A stretch of DNA of 56,126 bases from Desulfurococcales archaeon. GTDB lineage: Archaea > Thermoproteota > Thermoprotei_A > Sulfolobales > Fervidicoccaceae. Shown one piece after another: positions 1 through 11,932 of this stretch. The notes under the pieces were generated by a model, which did not search any database, was not told the DNA's origin, and saw only the letters and a list, made by a program, of their open reading frames with translations. The stretch is from contig JALWDA010000018.1 of NCBI GenBank assembly GCA_027014955.1, forward strand, positions 1 to 56,126. The letters are read 5' to 3'. The stretch's first letter is position 1. Each line of letters opens with the position of its first letter. The translations under genes and the position numbers were made by a program.

Positions 1-92
1 ATATAATAAACAAACATACTTGAGCTTAATTGATATTAAAACAAAAGTTTTATTTAAAAAACATTTAACACTCTTATAAGGAGGTGTATAGT

Positions 93-428
93 TTGAGCGT
101 TACTAAAGAAAAAACCTCACAAGAGAAAAAGCCGGGAATACACGAGGAGGACGGCATACTCTATGTGTCTGGCGATGAATATATTTTGAGAGTTGCTAAC
201 GCGTTGGCCAGCCCAACGAGGCTCCAGATCCTTAGGTATATAATTGAAAACCAAGTGGATGTTGGGGAGATAGCTGATCTCATAAAACAGAGCAAGGCTA
301 ACGCAAGTGCGCAGATAAAGAGACTAGAAGAGGCCGGCCTTGTGAAGACCTTATATAAACCGGGCCAGAGGGGAGTTAAAAAGATATGCACCACAAAGAT
401 TAGGGAAATCAGGATACAACTAAGATAA
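93..428 (+). CDS. ArsR-like winged-helix transcriptional regulator
   Basis: ORF 84..428. Residues LRVANALASPTRLQILRYI...VGEIADLIKQSKANASAQIKRLEEAGLVKTL fit an ArsR-type wHTH. The GTG at 84 lies inside the SD (aaggaggtg), so the TTG at 93 is the better start. Confidence 0.75.
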   Translation: MSVTKEKTSQEKKPGIHEEDGILYVSGDEYILRVANALASPTRLQILRYIIENQVDVGEIADLIKQSKANASAQIKRLEEAGLVKTLYKPGQRGVKKICTTKIREIRIQLR

Positions 429-544
429 TAGGGATTAGTCGACCATGATAATGCCTTACCTAGGATAGCTTTCATGCCCAGCTATGAATGCCTGTCTTGA
501 CAATAAACATTATTAATCCAAGCTGTTACCATTTATGAAGCGGT

Positions 545-646
<102 letters not shown>

Positions 647-871
647 TAATCCTTAAGAAGGAATTTAGTTTGTTCTCTGGCATGGCGTGTTTTGCACGAT
701 AGAATATTTTTTCCATGTTTGTTGAACAATATAGATTCACTTAATAATCAGTACTGGGCATGTTCATTAGAGTATCTGTGGTTCATGTATCTTGGCATGT
801 TTTCCAGGATATATTAGTATATAGTGATATTTAGGTGATATACTGCGTGGGTTCAACCGTTAATAAAACTG

Positions 872-1474
872 TTAATAAAACTGGGCTTCCTCAAACTCTT
901 TTCCGGAATCCTCTATAGTGCAACCGAGTTCTTTGAGAGTCTTGTAAATTTTCTTAACAGCATCATAGACCTCCTGCTCCCTTTTGGCCCCCGTTATGAC
1001 CATTTTGCCACTGCTGAATATGAGTAGGACAACATGTGGATCACTCATCCTATGTATTAGTCCTGGGAACTGCTCGGGTTCGTACATGTTGTTCTCCAGT
1101 TTATAGGCAGCTTCTTCCAGGTTTACCTCGACGCCTAGGTTCGCCGAAGCGACTATGTTCTGTATTTGTATTTTAGGCCTGCCGGTAATCGGTATTCCGT
1201 GCTCGAATAGTGTTTTTATTATCTTCTTGACCGCTCTTATCAGCTCTTGCGTGTTCTTGGACCCTGTAACAACCATCTTACCCGACTTGAATATTAGTGC
1301 GGTTACTTTGGGCCTTTCTAATCTAAAGACTAGCCCGGGGAACTGGTCGGGGTTGTACTCGACTCTTGGAACACTCCTCTCTATCTCGTGGAGGTCGAGC
1401 GTCTGCTCAAGAGTGACTGTTGCTACAATGTTCTCTATTTTAGCAGAGGGTGTATTTTTTCCAGAACTTTTCAT
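872..1474 (-). CDS. tbp: TATA-box-binding protein (TBP)
   Basis: 200 aa with two imperfect TBP repeats ([10 protein letters not shown]...FPGLVFRL...[19 protein letters not shown]...FPGLIHRM...[10 protein letters not shown]). Confidence 0.97.
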   Translation of the reverse strand: MKSSGKNTPSAKIENIVATVTLEQTLDLHEIERSVPRVEYNPDQFPGLVFRLERPKVTALIFKSGKMVVTGSKNTQELIRAVKKIIKTLFEHGIPITGRPKIQIQNIVASANLGVEVNLEEAAYKLENNMYEPEQFPGLIHRMSDPHVVLLIFSSGKMVITGAKREQEVYDAVKKIYKTLKELGCTIEDSGKEFEEAQFY

Positions 1475-1899
1475 ATATGAGCACCCCGCTCCTGTTTATT
1501 AAATCCGAAGCCTGGTTACGGGACACGAGTGTTGACACCCCAGTTGTAATAGGGTGTGCAAATTCATGTACAGGAGGCTCCTTCCCAGAGCCGGGTACGT
1601 AAATGTGAAGACGCGTCTAGCCAGGCGAAAAACTTGGAGATTGTACTCTTATATATCCAGCCTCTGCTATTTATATAGTTTATAACAGTCTTTTCGACAC
1701 AAAGAACGTTCCCGGTGAAGGCCATTGAGCCCTATTTAGATATTATTTCGCTCGAGAGTTAAGATGCTTCCTTAGTATCTCTGCAGTATTTTATGCAAGA
1801 TACGCATCTAAGATTGAAATAGTGTAAAGGGAAGGATATTCGCCCAATAACCGCCTTCTAACCAACGATAGGGTATATCCTGATTTTTTAATCTAGTAT

Positions 1900-3519
<1,620 letters not shown>

Positions 3520-3622
3520 TCAAACCACCTTCACAGATAAGCAAGGTCACAGAATTACACATTTCTGTGGATTCCTGCAAATAGATTATGAAGTTTATTT
3601 CCAGACCACCCGGGTGGGTGTT

Positions 3623-4075
3623 CTAGCCCCTTATAAGCAGGGTCACAGCGCCCACGTAGGGTATCTTGAATGGCAAGCCAAAGGGGGACCACACTACTCC
3701 GACGACCCGGTCATACGTGACCCCTCTGCCACGTGGGTACTCGTAGAGATAGCTGTCGTCCCTAGGATTGTTATCGCCCTTCGTAACAAAGTATGTGATT
3801 CCGTCAATTTTCTTTATCTCTATGACTCTATGGATTATTAGGTGTCCTTTAACACTTCTGTAGACAATAATGTTGCCAACGCTTATCTCCTCAATTGGCT
3901 TTTTTTCAAGGATGACTACGTCACCCTCACGTAGTAAGGGCAACATGCTAATGCCCCTGACAACCGCTAGTGGAGTATCCGTACCGCTAGCTATCTTGAG
4001 CAGCGGATTAACCGAAACTACTATTAGCATGACTATAGCGATTACTGCTAGGTCTTTCCGTCCTATCCTAGACAT
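3623..4075 (-). CDS. Signal peptidase I (archaeal S26B type)
   Basis: N-terminal TM segment, RGISMLPLLREGDVV (Ser motif), LIIHRVIEI (His motif), TKGDNNPRDD. Confidence 0.9.
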   Translation of the reverse strand: MSRIGRKDLAVIAIVMLIVVSVNPLLKIASGTDTPLAVVRGISMLPLLREGDVVILEKKPIEEISVGNIIVYRSVKGHLIIHRVIEIKKIDGITYFVTKGDNNPRDDSYLYEYPRGRGVTYDRVVGVVWSPFGLPFKIPYVGAVTLLIRG

Positions 4076-4291
4076 GTAATCGCCTCCACGGGCGCATACA
4101 AGTTAAAGCCTCCCGCAGCGTCGCCTAAATCTGTAATAGTGTGCCCGGAAAATAAGTGTCGTTGTCACGATTTTTATCTTATGAGACAAAATTAGATACC
4201 CTAGTAGAGCCACAGCCTCTCGGGCGCCTACAACTTTGTCACATAAAAATCTATATTTAGTTGGTACAGGGTAGGATGGTGTATACTCAAA

Positions 4292-5683
4292 GTGGTAGGG
4301 AAAACCCTTCATCCGTGGCTACCCAATACGCGTAGCTGGGAACGTGAGAAGGAGTTCTCACAGAGGCTTGTAGAAAGACTCATGAGTATTGTTCCAAGAG
4401 AGCTAGTGGAAAAAGCTAGGGAGAGCTACAGTAGCCTCCCTGATAGGATAGATGAACCTTGGTCCCTGGAGCGGCGTCTGATGAGCATTATTGGTGGTGG
4501 GATACGTGCTTACGAACATGTGTTCGCAGGGGGAATAGTCTGTCCACACTATGTGCACCCGGTTGTTGAATACCTTATCTCCAGAGGAGAGTACCTAACA
4601 TCTTATACGCCCTACCAACCCGAAATAAGCCAGGGTGTCCTGCAGGCTCTTTACGAATACCAGAGCCTTATTGCTGAACTATATGAGGTAGAGTTCGTTA
4701 ATTCGGGGATGTATGATGGAGCAACGGCTCTGGCAGAGGCAATTGGCATTGCTTTAAGAGTTAATAAGGGTAAATCAATCCTTCTTCCACTAAACATGAA
4801 TCCCAGGATAGAGAATGTGCTTAAGACCTATTCTAAGGCCTTCGAATTTAGCATTAAACGTTACGACCCCCTAGACCCCGATAGCGTCGACGAGAAAAGA
4901 GACGATAAAGTGGCTGCGGTAGTAGTTGACAACCCGCTAAGCAATGGTACAATAAACGCTAATACCAAGGAGCTCTATGATAAAGCCCACGCAATCGGGG
5001 CACTGGCGATATCCTTCACAGACCCCCTCCTTGCGAGCGTTACGAAACCACCGGGCAGAGAGGGTGCCGATATAGTTGTTGGGGAGGGACAATCTCTTGG
5101 GCTACCCATGAATGGTGGAGGCCCTCTTCTAGGAATACTAGGAGTAAGAGATGATAGGAGGCTTTTAAGGAACCTTCCCGGGAGGCTGGTGGGCAAGACA
5201 TTGGATAGAAGTGGTAGAAGAGCCTACGCGCTGATTCTTCAGACCAGGGAGCAACACATAAGGCGCGAGAAGGCGACCTCCAATATTACTACCAATACTG
5301 CCCTTAACGCGATTGGAGCCGCTATAAGTCTTAGCCTAATGGGAAAGGAAGGGATACGCAGTGTGGCCTGGCGTGTTCTTGTAAACACCAGCATTCTTAT
5401 GGAAGAGCTGGGAAAGATACAGGCTCTGTACATAAGGACTAGGAAGCCCGCCTTCAAGAATGTCATGTACAGTATAAAAACATTACAAGAAAGGGTATCC
5501 CTCCTAAGGTTGTTCAAATACATACATGGCGCTCACGGCATAATTCCCTTCAGTATAGAGCAGGAAAATGTCCTCCTATCGTGTGCTACTGAGGTTCACA
5601 GTAGGTATGACCTGGAGAAATTCGCTCGAATTCTCGCCAAAGGCATATCCTTAGTAACTCAGGGGGGCTCTCATGAAGTTTAA
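4292..5683 (+). CDS. gcvPA: Glycine dehydrogenase (decarboxylating) subunit 1
   Basis: HPWLPNT start motif, LTSYTPYQPEISQGVLQALYEYQSLIAELYEVEFVNSGMYDGATALAEA typical of GcvPA; followed by gcvPB. Confidence 0.95.
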   Translation: MVGKTLHPWLPNTRSWEREKEFSQRLVERLMSIVPRELVEKARESYSSLPDRIDEPWSLERRLMSIIGGGIRAYEHVFAGGIVCPHYVHPVVEYLISRGEYLTSYTPYQPEISQGVLQALYEYQSLIAELYEVEFVNSGMYDGATALAEAIGIALRVNKGKSILLPLNMNPRIENVLKTYSKAFEFSIKRYDPLDPDSVDEKRDDKVAAVVVDNPLSNGTINANTKELYDKAHAIGALAISFTDPLLASVTKPPGREGADIVVGEGQSLGLPMNGGGPLLGILGVRDDRRLLRNLPGRLVGKTLDRSGRRAYALILQTREQHIRREKATSNITTNTALNAIGAAISLSLMGKEGIRSVAWRVLVNTSILMEELGKIQALYIRTRKPAFKNVMYSIKTLQERVSLLRLFKYIHGAHGIIPFSIEQENVLLSCATEVHSRYDLEKFARILAKGISLVTQGGSHEV

Positions 5684-7223
5684 CGAAAAACACGAGTTTA
5701 GACAAGCCTATTGGGTGGAGCCTGAGATTTTTGACCTGAACGAGATGGATGTGGGAAGAGTAGGGCTATTGACCATTGATGACGACGAAGTCAGTAAACG
5801 CGAGGCTTGGCTTAAGCAGGTCCTTGGAGAAAAGTATAGACCGCCCGATGAACTCGAGCTACCCCAGAATAGTGAGGTCGAGGTAGTTAGGCATTTCACT
5901 AGGCTTTCTCAAGAGGCATACGGTGTCGATGAAGGCCCTGTGCCTCTAGGCTCGTGCACCATGAAATACAATCCCCGCTTAGCATGGAGGGTTGTAACAC
6001 GAGGTGGCCTCACAGGAGTGCATCCATCATCCATAGAATTGGGCGTCGAGCAAGGTTTGCTCAACATGCTATATGAATTGCAGGAATGGTTCAAGACGAT
6101 AACTGGGATGGACGAGTGCAGCCTTCAGCCACCAGCTGGTGCCTCAGGCGAGCTTGCTGGTATCCTTATGATAAAGCAGTATCATAAGGACCGAGGTGAG
6201 AAAAGGGAGTATATCCTCGTACCAGATAGCGCTCATGGAACAAACCCTGCAAGTGCAGCCATGGGACGGTTCAAGGTTGTAAGAATACCCACGGGCCCTG
6301 ACGGCATGGTTGATATAGGGTCACTTGAGTCTGTTCTCGACGAGACTATTGCAGGCATGATGATGACTAATCCTAACACCCTAGGCTTGTTCGAGCACAG
6401 GGTCTTAGATATTACTAGACTTGTCCATGAGGCTGGAGGTCTGCTCTATTACGATGGAGCCAATCTCAATGGTATCCTAGGCTTGGCACGGCCTGGTGAT
6501 ATGGGGTTTGACATAGTTCATCTTAACATACACAAAACATTCTCTGCTCCACATGGTTCAGGGGGTCCTGGTGCAGGCGTTGTATGCGCGAAGGGGGAGC
6601 TCACAAGATATCTGCCTGGATACATAGTTGAGAAGAGTGGGGGTGAATTCAGCCTAAAAAGGCGAGAGAAAAGCGTGGGTGATATGCAGTCATTCTTCGC
6701 CAACCTCCCTCAAATGGTGTATGCATATACATTTATACTCAGCTACGGTAGACAGGGCATCTCAGATGTTGGTCTCAACTCCATACTTGCGACTAACTAC
6801 TTCATAGAAATGATAAAAGGGATAAAAGGGATATCAATTCCATACTCCTCCGAAACACCTCGTTTTCATGAAGTTGTCATAAGCCTAAAAGACCTTGTCA
6901 CCGAAACAGGGGTTGGCGCTGAAGATGTAGCAAAATACCTGCTAGACAAGGGGCTCCATGCCCCCACTGTGTATTTTCCCCTCATTGTAGAAGAGGCTCT
7001 CATGATAGAATTTACGGAAACAGAGACCCTAGAGAACATTAAGTACTATGCAGAGTCTTTGAGAGAAGCAGTAGAGAAGGCTTACGAGAATCCCCAAGAG
7101 TTAAAACAGTCTCCTAGACACACATCTGTAACAAGGTTAGACTATGTAAGAGCAAATCACCCTTCAACGCTAACGCCTTCTAGAAGGTATGAAATGAAAA
7201 GAGTAAGGGAGAAGAGGCAGTGA
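5673..7223 (+). CDS. gcvPB: Glycine dehydrogenase (decarboxylating) subunit 2
   Basis: PLP lysine motif NIHKTFSAPHGSGGPGAG, PLGSCTMKYNPR; overlaps the gcvPA end. Confidence 0.96.
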   Translation: MKFNEKHEFRQAYWVEPEIFDLNEMDVGRVGLLTIDDDEVSKREAWLKQVLGEKYRPPDELELPQNSEVEVVRHFTRLSQEAYGVDEGPVPLGSCTMKYNPRLAWRVVTRGGLTGVHPSSIELGVEQGLLNMLYELQEWFKTITGMDECSLQPPAGASGELAGILMIKQYHKDRGEKREYILVPDSAHGTNPASAAMGRFKVVRIPTGPDGMVDIGSLESVLDETIAGMMMTNPNTLGLFEHRVLDITRLVHEAGGLLYYDGANLNGILGLARPGDMGFDIVHLNIHKTFSAPHGSGGPGAGVVCAKGELTRYLPGYIVEKSGGEFSLKRREKSVGDMQSFFANLPQMVYAYTFILSYGRQGISDVGLNSILATNYFIEMIKGIKGISIPYSSETPRFHEVVISLKDLVTETGVGAEDVAKYLLDKGLHAPTVYFPLIVEEALMIEFTETETLENIKYYAESLREAVEKAYENPQELKQSPRHTSVTRLDYVRANHPSTLTPSRRYEMKRVREKRQ

Positions 7224-7996
7224 AGCCTCCTGATTACTTGGAGATTATTAATACCTTAAAGCTAGACCCTCTTAGGGACAAAGCTGCTCCTCATATCATT
7301 GAACAGGCGCTTATCAGCAATCTCAGAAAGCTTGCAAACGGCTTTATGGACATACTTAATAGCAAGTTTGGTGGAGAAAGGCCACAAACAGTAGCTGTTG
7401 TGGGCCCCGGCCCTTCCGCGCTAAGATATGCTCATTTTAGTAAACCTAGTAAACGTAAACATAGTATCATGGACGAGATAAACGAACATGAGGACCTACT
7501 CGTAATTGTCGCAGACAGCGGTATCAGGAACGCTAGACTGCTTGGTCTTGAGCCAGATGTCATTGTGACAGACCTAGATGGTGTAGGGCTCACTGAACTC
7601 GCTTCAATGCTTAAGAGAGGTATATACGTGGCTCTCCATATTCATGGTGATAACATTGATGCGGTTAGGAGTTTCATTAATTTGTCAGGAGAGGATGGGA
7701 AGATTATACTAACCAGTCAACTGAGGAAGGCAGACCGTTTTGCGATAAGCTTGAGAGGCTTTACAGACGGAGATAGGGCTATAGGTATTGGCTGCGTTTT
7801 GTCGGGTGAGAGGATGCTTTTGATTGGCATGGATTTCGATATACAACCCGTTCCTAACAAGCTTGGTTTTCCAAGTGACATTTTTTCTAGAGCCAAGTTA
7901 TCTATAGCTAAGAGGTTTGCCAGAGAGTCTATCTGCGCTTGTGAGAATAAGGGTGTTATTATCCGTAATTTATCATACTTTAACTACTCGTGCTAA
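7220..7996 (+). CDS. DUF115 / 6-hydroxymethyl-7,8-dihydropterin pyrophosphokinase MptE-like
   Basis: VAVVGPGPSALRY...IVADSGIRNARLLGLEPDVIVTDLDG fits the DUF115/MptE fold; overlaps the gcvPB stop. Confidence 0.8.
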   Translation: MKPPDYLEIINTLKLDPLRDKAAPHIIEQALISNLRKLANGFMDILNSKFGGERPQTVAVVGPGPSALRYAHFSKPSKRKHSIMDEINEHEDLLVIVADSGIRNARLLGLEPDVIVTDLDGVGLTELASMLKRGIYVALHIHGDNIDAVRSFINLSGEDGKIILTSQLRKADRFAISLRGFTDGDRAIGIGCVLSGERMLLIGMDFDIQPVPNKLGFPSDIFSRAKLSIAKRFARESICACENKGVIIRNLSYFNYSC

Positions 7997-8117
7997 CTTC
8001 ATATTCCTGAATTTATTTAATTACAGTTCTATTACTCTGAGAAAGACTCCGTCTCCTGTTTTTTAAACTTTTCGCAACAATACTTTTACTATAGAGAGGG
8101 CAAGGGGTGATGACATA

Positions 8118-8837
8118 ATGGTAGTATACACAGTGGACATACTGGATAAGTATATAGGCCAGAAGGTAAAGGACCCCTACAACAGGTCTCTTGGGACGCT
8201 AGCTAGCATATACAGTGAGGTCGATGGTACCGTTAACGCCGTAGAGATACTGTTCGGCGACAGCGTGTTCAAAACTGTTGAGGCCAGTAGGATAACCATA
8301 CACAATGGCGAACTAGTACTTCTACCCGAATGGAAATACCTCGCGCTAAGGGTTATAGATAGGCTGGAGAGGGCAAGGCGCAGGGCAAAAGCTCTTGAAG
8401 ACCTCTACGCTAAAGGAGAGATACCCAAGCATGCCTATGAGGAGTTCAAGGCCAAGGTAAAGAGAGACCTCGATAACCTCAAGGAGGAAGCTCGTAGGAC
8501 AAAGACGGTCATAAAGAACAGGATAAACGAGCTTGAGGACCAGATTGTCCAAATAGAGAAAGCGCTCACAGCTCTCAAAATGAGCTATATAGCAGGCGAG
8601 ATAAGGGAGCGGGGATACAAGACCGCTGCAGAGGCGCTCAGGCAGGGTAGGGACCGTGACCTGGAAGAGAAGAATGAGGCGAAGAAAATCATAGAGACCA
8701 TACAGAAGCTAGAGACTTCCGACGTTGAGCTTGATTATGCTATACAGCACACGCGCACACAGCATGTTGAAGAGGGCCAAGAGGAAACACAGCTATTTGT
8801 AGAGGTTCTACAGGGAAGTGCTGAGTCCAACGCCTAA
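8118..8837 (+). CDS. cdvA: CdvA, crenarchaeal cell-division protein
   Basis: N-terminal PRC-barrel-like region (DKYIGQKVKDPYNRSLGTLASIYSEVDG), central coiled coil; upstream of cdvB and cdvC. Confidence 0.88.
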   Translation: MVVYTVDILDKYIGQKVKDPYNRSLGTLASIYSEVDGTVNAVEILFGDSVFKTVEASRITIHNGELVLLPEWKYLALRVIDRLERARRRAKALEDLYAKGEIPKHAYEEFKAKVKRDLDNLKEEARRTKTVIKNRINELEDQIVQIEKALTALKMSYIAGEIRERGYKTAAEALRQGRDRDLEEKNEAKKIIETIQKLETSDVELDYAIQHTRTQHVEEGQEETQLFVEVLQGSAESNA

Positions 8838-9084
8838 GCTATCATAAAAAACAAGTAAAATGCCAATACCCACGGTCTTAGGCAACGGTTCCCTTCAGTT
8901 CACAAATATTAACAGAAAGGGGAGGGACAGGCTGAAGAGCTGCAAACAGCTACTTGATTGGCCTCTACACCCCTATCCTTAAGGCCCGATGGAGGTAAGG
9001 GAAGATACAGCAATGAACCTCCTCGGGCTTCTCTATACCCCTTACACAGGTAGCCTAGTAAAAAGCGTCCTGGGGTGAGTAACC

Positions 9085-10101
9085 GTGACGCTGGCCATGG
9101 GTAGGGAACGGGGCGGGGGCTTCCTCGGGTGGTTTAAAAGCATATTCTCGGGAAAGCCCGCTGAGCCTGATTGGAAGGAAAAAATGCAGACGATTATAAT
9201 AATGATACGAGACCAGCAGGAGAAGCTCGAACAAATATCCTTCAAGATGCAAAAGCGTGCCGAGGAGCTCTTCCAGAGAACAGTAGAGCAGTACAGGAAA
9301 GCATCGCTGCCAAACATCAGCGAGGACGAGAAAAAGACTCTTCTTAACATGGCTAGGACCTTTGCTGAGGAGATAAGGGAGATAAAGGCTATACTGAGGG
9401 CAATAGGGTTCACCAAGGTCTCGCTTGAAAAAGTGGTGCAGAGGCTGGAGACTGTCAGGGACGTTAAGGACTTCCACGACGCGATAGTTCCAGTAATGCA
9501 GGTGATTCGGGGCGTAAAGCAGGAGATATCACCGATATTCCCCAGCATCGGACACGCCTTGGACGAGGTTCACAGGAACATATCCGAGCTGGCCTTCCAG
9601 ACAAAGGCTGGCATAGAGTCCCTGCCTACTGGTAATCTCGCTCCTACCGAGGGCGAGGATGTCGAGAAAATACTGAAAGAGGCTTGGGAGGCTGCCTCGG
9701 AGAGCGTTGACAAAAAGATACCAGAGCCCATGAGGGTGATAAGCATTAAGGGCAGGCAGGCAGTACAGGCACCTAGAGCTCACACCACTGTATCATCAAA
9801 ACCTGCCAAAATAGTTAATAAGAAACCGTCTGCTAGGCCAGTTGACGTGGTAGTGGAGTCTGCCAGGGGTAAGGATGAGGCCAAGGAGGCTGAGGATACC
9901 ATCGCTGAGGAGATAAAACTACCTTCATCTCGCATGTCAATGGCAAGACTTGAGGAGCTCGTCCTTGATGAAATAAAGCTCAATCGTGGAAGGTTCAATG
10001 TAGACGAGTTTGCAAGAAAGTATGGTGTGAGCAAGGACAGGGTATTTGATGCCCTCCAGAGTCTAGTGAGAAAAGGAAAGATACGGGTAGCGAGGAGATA
10101 A
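9085..10101 (+). CDS. cdvB: CdvB, ESCRT-III-like cell-division protein
   Basis: Snf7-like helical region, DKKIPEP MIM2-like segment, C-terminal winged helix (MARLEELVLDEIKLNRGRFNVDEFARKYGVSKDRVFDALQSLVRKGKIRV). Confidence 0.9.
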   Translation: MTLAMGRERGGGFLGWFKSIFSGKPAEPDWKEKMQTIIIMIRDQQEKLEQISFKMQKRAEELFQRTVEQYRKASLPNISEDEKKTLLNMARTFAEEIREIKAILRAIGFTKVSLEKVVQRLETVRDVKDFHDAIVPVMQVIRGVKQEISPIFPSIGHALDEVHRNISELAFQTKAGIESLPTGNLAPTEGEDVEKILKEAWEAASESVDKKIPEPMRVISIKGRQAVQAPRAHTTVSSKPAKIVNKKPSARPVDVVVESARGKDEAKEAEDTIAEEIKLPSSRMSMARLEELVLDEIKLNRGRFNVDEFARKYGVSKDRVFDALQSLVRKGKIRVARR

Positions 10102-10198
10102 AGCTGATTAACGTGACAATGATTACAGGCTCAGCATAGCCCCCGGCCCCCATTGTATCACAGCATTTATAGTGAAACGTTTTTTGGCAGAGGCATTG

Positions 10199-10314
10199 AG
10201 GGCTTCGGCCCTTGTTTGCCCCCGTACCATTCTATGGAGTGCTCTTTCTAATTTCCGCTTGAGCCTGATTGCATCAGGTGATTTCATGATTATGCTTTAG
10301 TATTATGCTTTAGT
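10199..10314. repeat. Structured intergenic elements between cdvB and cdvC: UUCG hairpin, CCTGAT-TGC-ATCAGG inverted repeat, 13-bp tandem repeat
   Basis: AGGGC-TTCG-GCCCT at 10199-10212; CCTGAT/ATCAGG at 10264-10278; ATTATGCTTTAGT x2 exact at 10289-10314. Confidence 0.6.
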
Positions 10315-10573
10315 TAGATTAGCAGATAAACCTAAGCTAACACGATAGTAACGCTCCGATTGACAAATATCTCGCAAGGAGGCAAATTTTTGTGTATGAT
10401 GAATAACCAAAAGGTCCTTCAATAACAATTTTCCAAGAAGTATTCCGCTCTCTGGTTTAAAACCTTTTCAGTACATAATATGTCTCCTCAGAATACTGGG
10501 GACACTTCATCAAAAAATTCACTGAACTTCGCTGTAATTGTACGCTACATTATCGTGTCATACCCTGTAAAAG

Positions 10574-11713
10574 GTGGAAAATATGGCATTTCCTCATCTA
10601 AAAGAAATGGCGACGCGCTATGCTAAAGCCGCTGTAGTAGCCGATAAGGAGGGCGACTACGAGACTGCTATCAAGAATTACAAAAAAGCTGTGGAAATGC
10701 TTAACAAGATAATAAAACTGTATCCGGATTCGCCTGTTGTCCCTATTTACAGGGACATGGTTAAGAACTATCTTAAAAGAATAAAGCAGCTCGAAGAGAA
10801 GGGCTCTGAGCCCATCGCTTTTGCTAAGAGAGGCAATGGTGATAGTGATAGCGATCTGGACGACATGCTTCTGACCAAGAAACCCTCGATAAGGTTCGAG
10901 GACATTGCAGACCTAGAACACGCGAAGAAGGCTATAAGAGAAGCCATAATATATCCCATAAAGCGTCCCGATCTCTTTCCACTAGGATGGCCAAGGGGCA
11001 TACTTCTCTTCGGACCCCCTGGCTGTGGCAAGACCATGCTTGCAGCGGCTGTTGCAAATGAGGTTGATGCCATCTATTTCGAGGTGGACGCCAGCAACAT
11101 TATGTCAAAGTGGCTTGGAGAGGCGGAGAAGAAGGTTGCAAGGCTTTTCAAGGTTGCAAGGGAAAAGAACCGCGAAGGGAAACCTGTCATTATATTCATT
11201 GACGAGCTGGATGCTCTGCTCGGCGTATACAGCAGCGAGGTTGGCGGGGAGGTTCGGGTTAGGAACCAGTTCCTGAAAGAAATGGATGGCCTTCTTGACA
11301 AGGACAGTAAACACCATATCTACGTAATAGGGGCTACTAACAAGCCGTGGAAACTTGACGACGCGTTTGTGAGGAGGTTCAACAAGAGAATATACATACC
11401 CCTGCCAAACAAAGAGGCACGACTCCAGCTTTTCAGGCTTTACACTAAAAGTCTTAAGCTATCGGATGATGTGGATCTAGATAAGCTTGCAGAGCTCACA
11501 GAGGGTTACTCAGGCAGCGATATACGCGATGTAGCTGTAGAAGTACAGAATAGGGTTATCAGGGAGTTCTTTGAAAAAATGGGGGGCGAGGGCGAGCCCA
11601 GGCCCATAACCATGAATGATTTCATAGAAGTGCTAAAGGTAAGGAGGCCTAGCGTTGACGTCTTAATAATAAAACGCCTCGAAGATTGGGCGAAGAGGTT
11701 CGGTGCCCTCTAG
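10574..11713 (+). CDS. cdvC: CdvC, Vps4-like AAA ATPase
   Basis: N-terminal MIT domain, Walker A GPPGCGKTML, Walker B IIFIDELDAL, SRH FVRRFNKRIYIPLP. Confidence 0.95.
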   Translation: MENMAFPHLKEMATRYAKAAVVADKEGDYETAIKNYKKAVEMLNKIIKLYPDSPVVPIYRDMVKNYLKRIKQLEEKGSEPIAFAKRGNGDSDSDLDDMLLTKKPSIRFEDIADLEHAKKAIREAIIYPIKRPDLFPLGWPRGILLFGPPGCGKTMLAAAVANEVDAIYFEVDASNIMSKWLGEAEKKVARLFKVAREKNREGKPVIIFIDELDALLGVYSSEVGGEVRVRNQFLKEMDGLLDKDSKHHIYVIGATNKPWKLDDAFVRRFNKRIYIPLPNKEARLQLFRLYTKSLKLSDDVDLDKLAELTEGYSGSDIRDVAVEVQNRVIREFFEKMGGEGEPRPITMNDFIEVLKVRRPSVDVLIIKRLEDWAKRFGAL

Positions 11714-11932
11714 GTAGGGATTAAAGCATCCTCAAGGTACAGCGAATGGGTGGTGAATGAAGGCTCAGCTACCCCGGAGTATACCGCTCATCGGCCACTT
11801 CAATTACGTATTCTATAGGTAACCTGGAGGAACAAATGCTAGATGCAAGCTATACTGCCTCACTCTGGCATGACTTTCTTCATCGCCTCTACGAATTAAA
11901 AGTGAGATAAACGGGACAATAAATAAGACGTA

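Noticed and set aside
1155-1502. Antisense ORF over tbp and many similar antisense ORFs in the track (e.g. 2030-2212, 2783-3276, 9042-9548, 40230-40547, 53028-53381)
   Set aside because: Ser/Pro/Leu-rich translations typical of shadow frames opposite strongly supported genes.
10395-10460. Possible C/D box sRNA (ATGATGA ... CTGG) upstream of cdvC
   Set aside because: No D' / C' boxes and the terminal box is CTGG; insufficient support.
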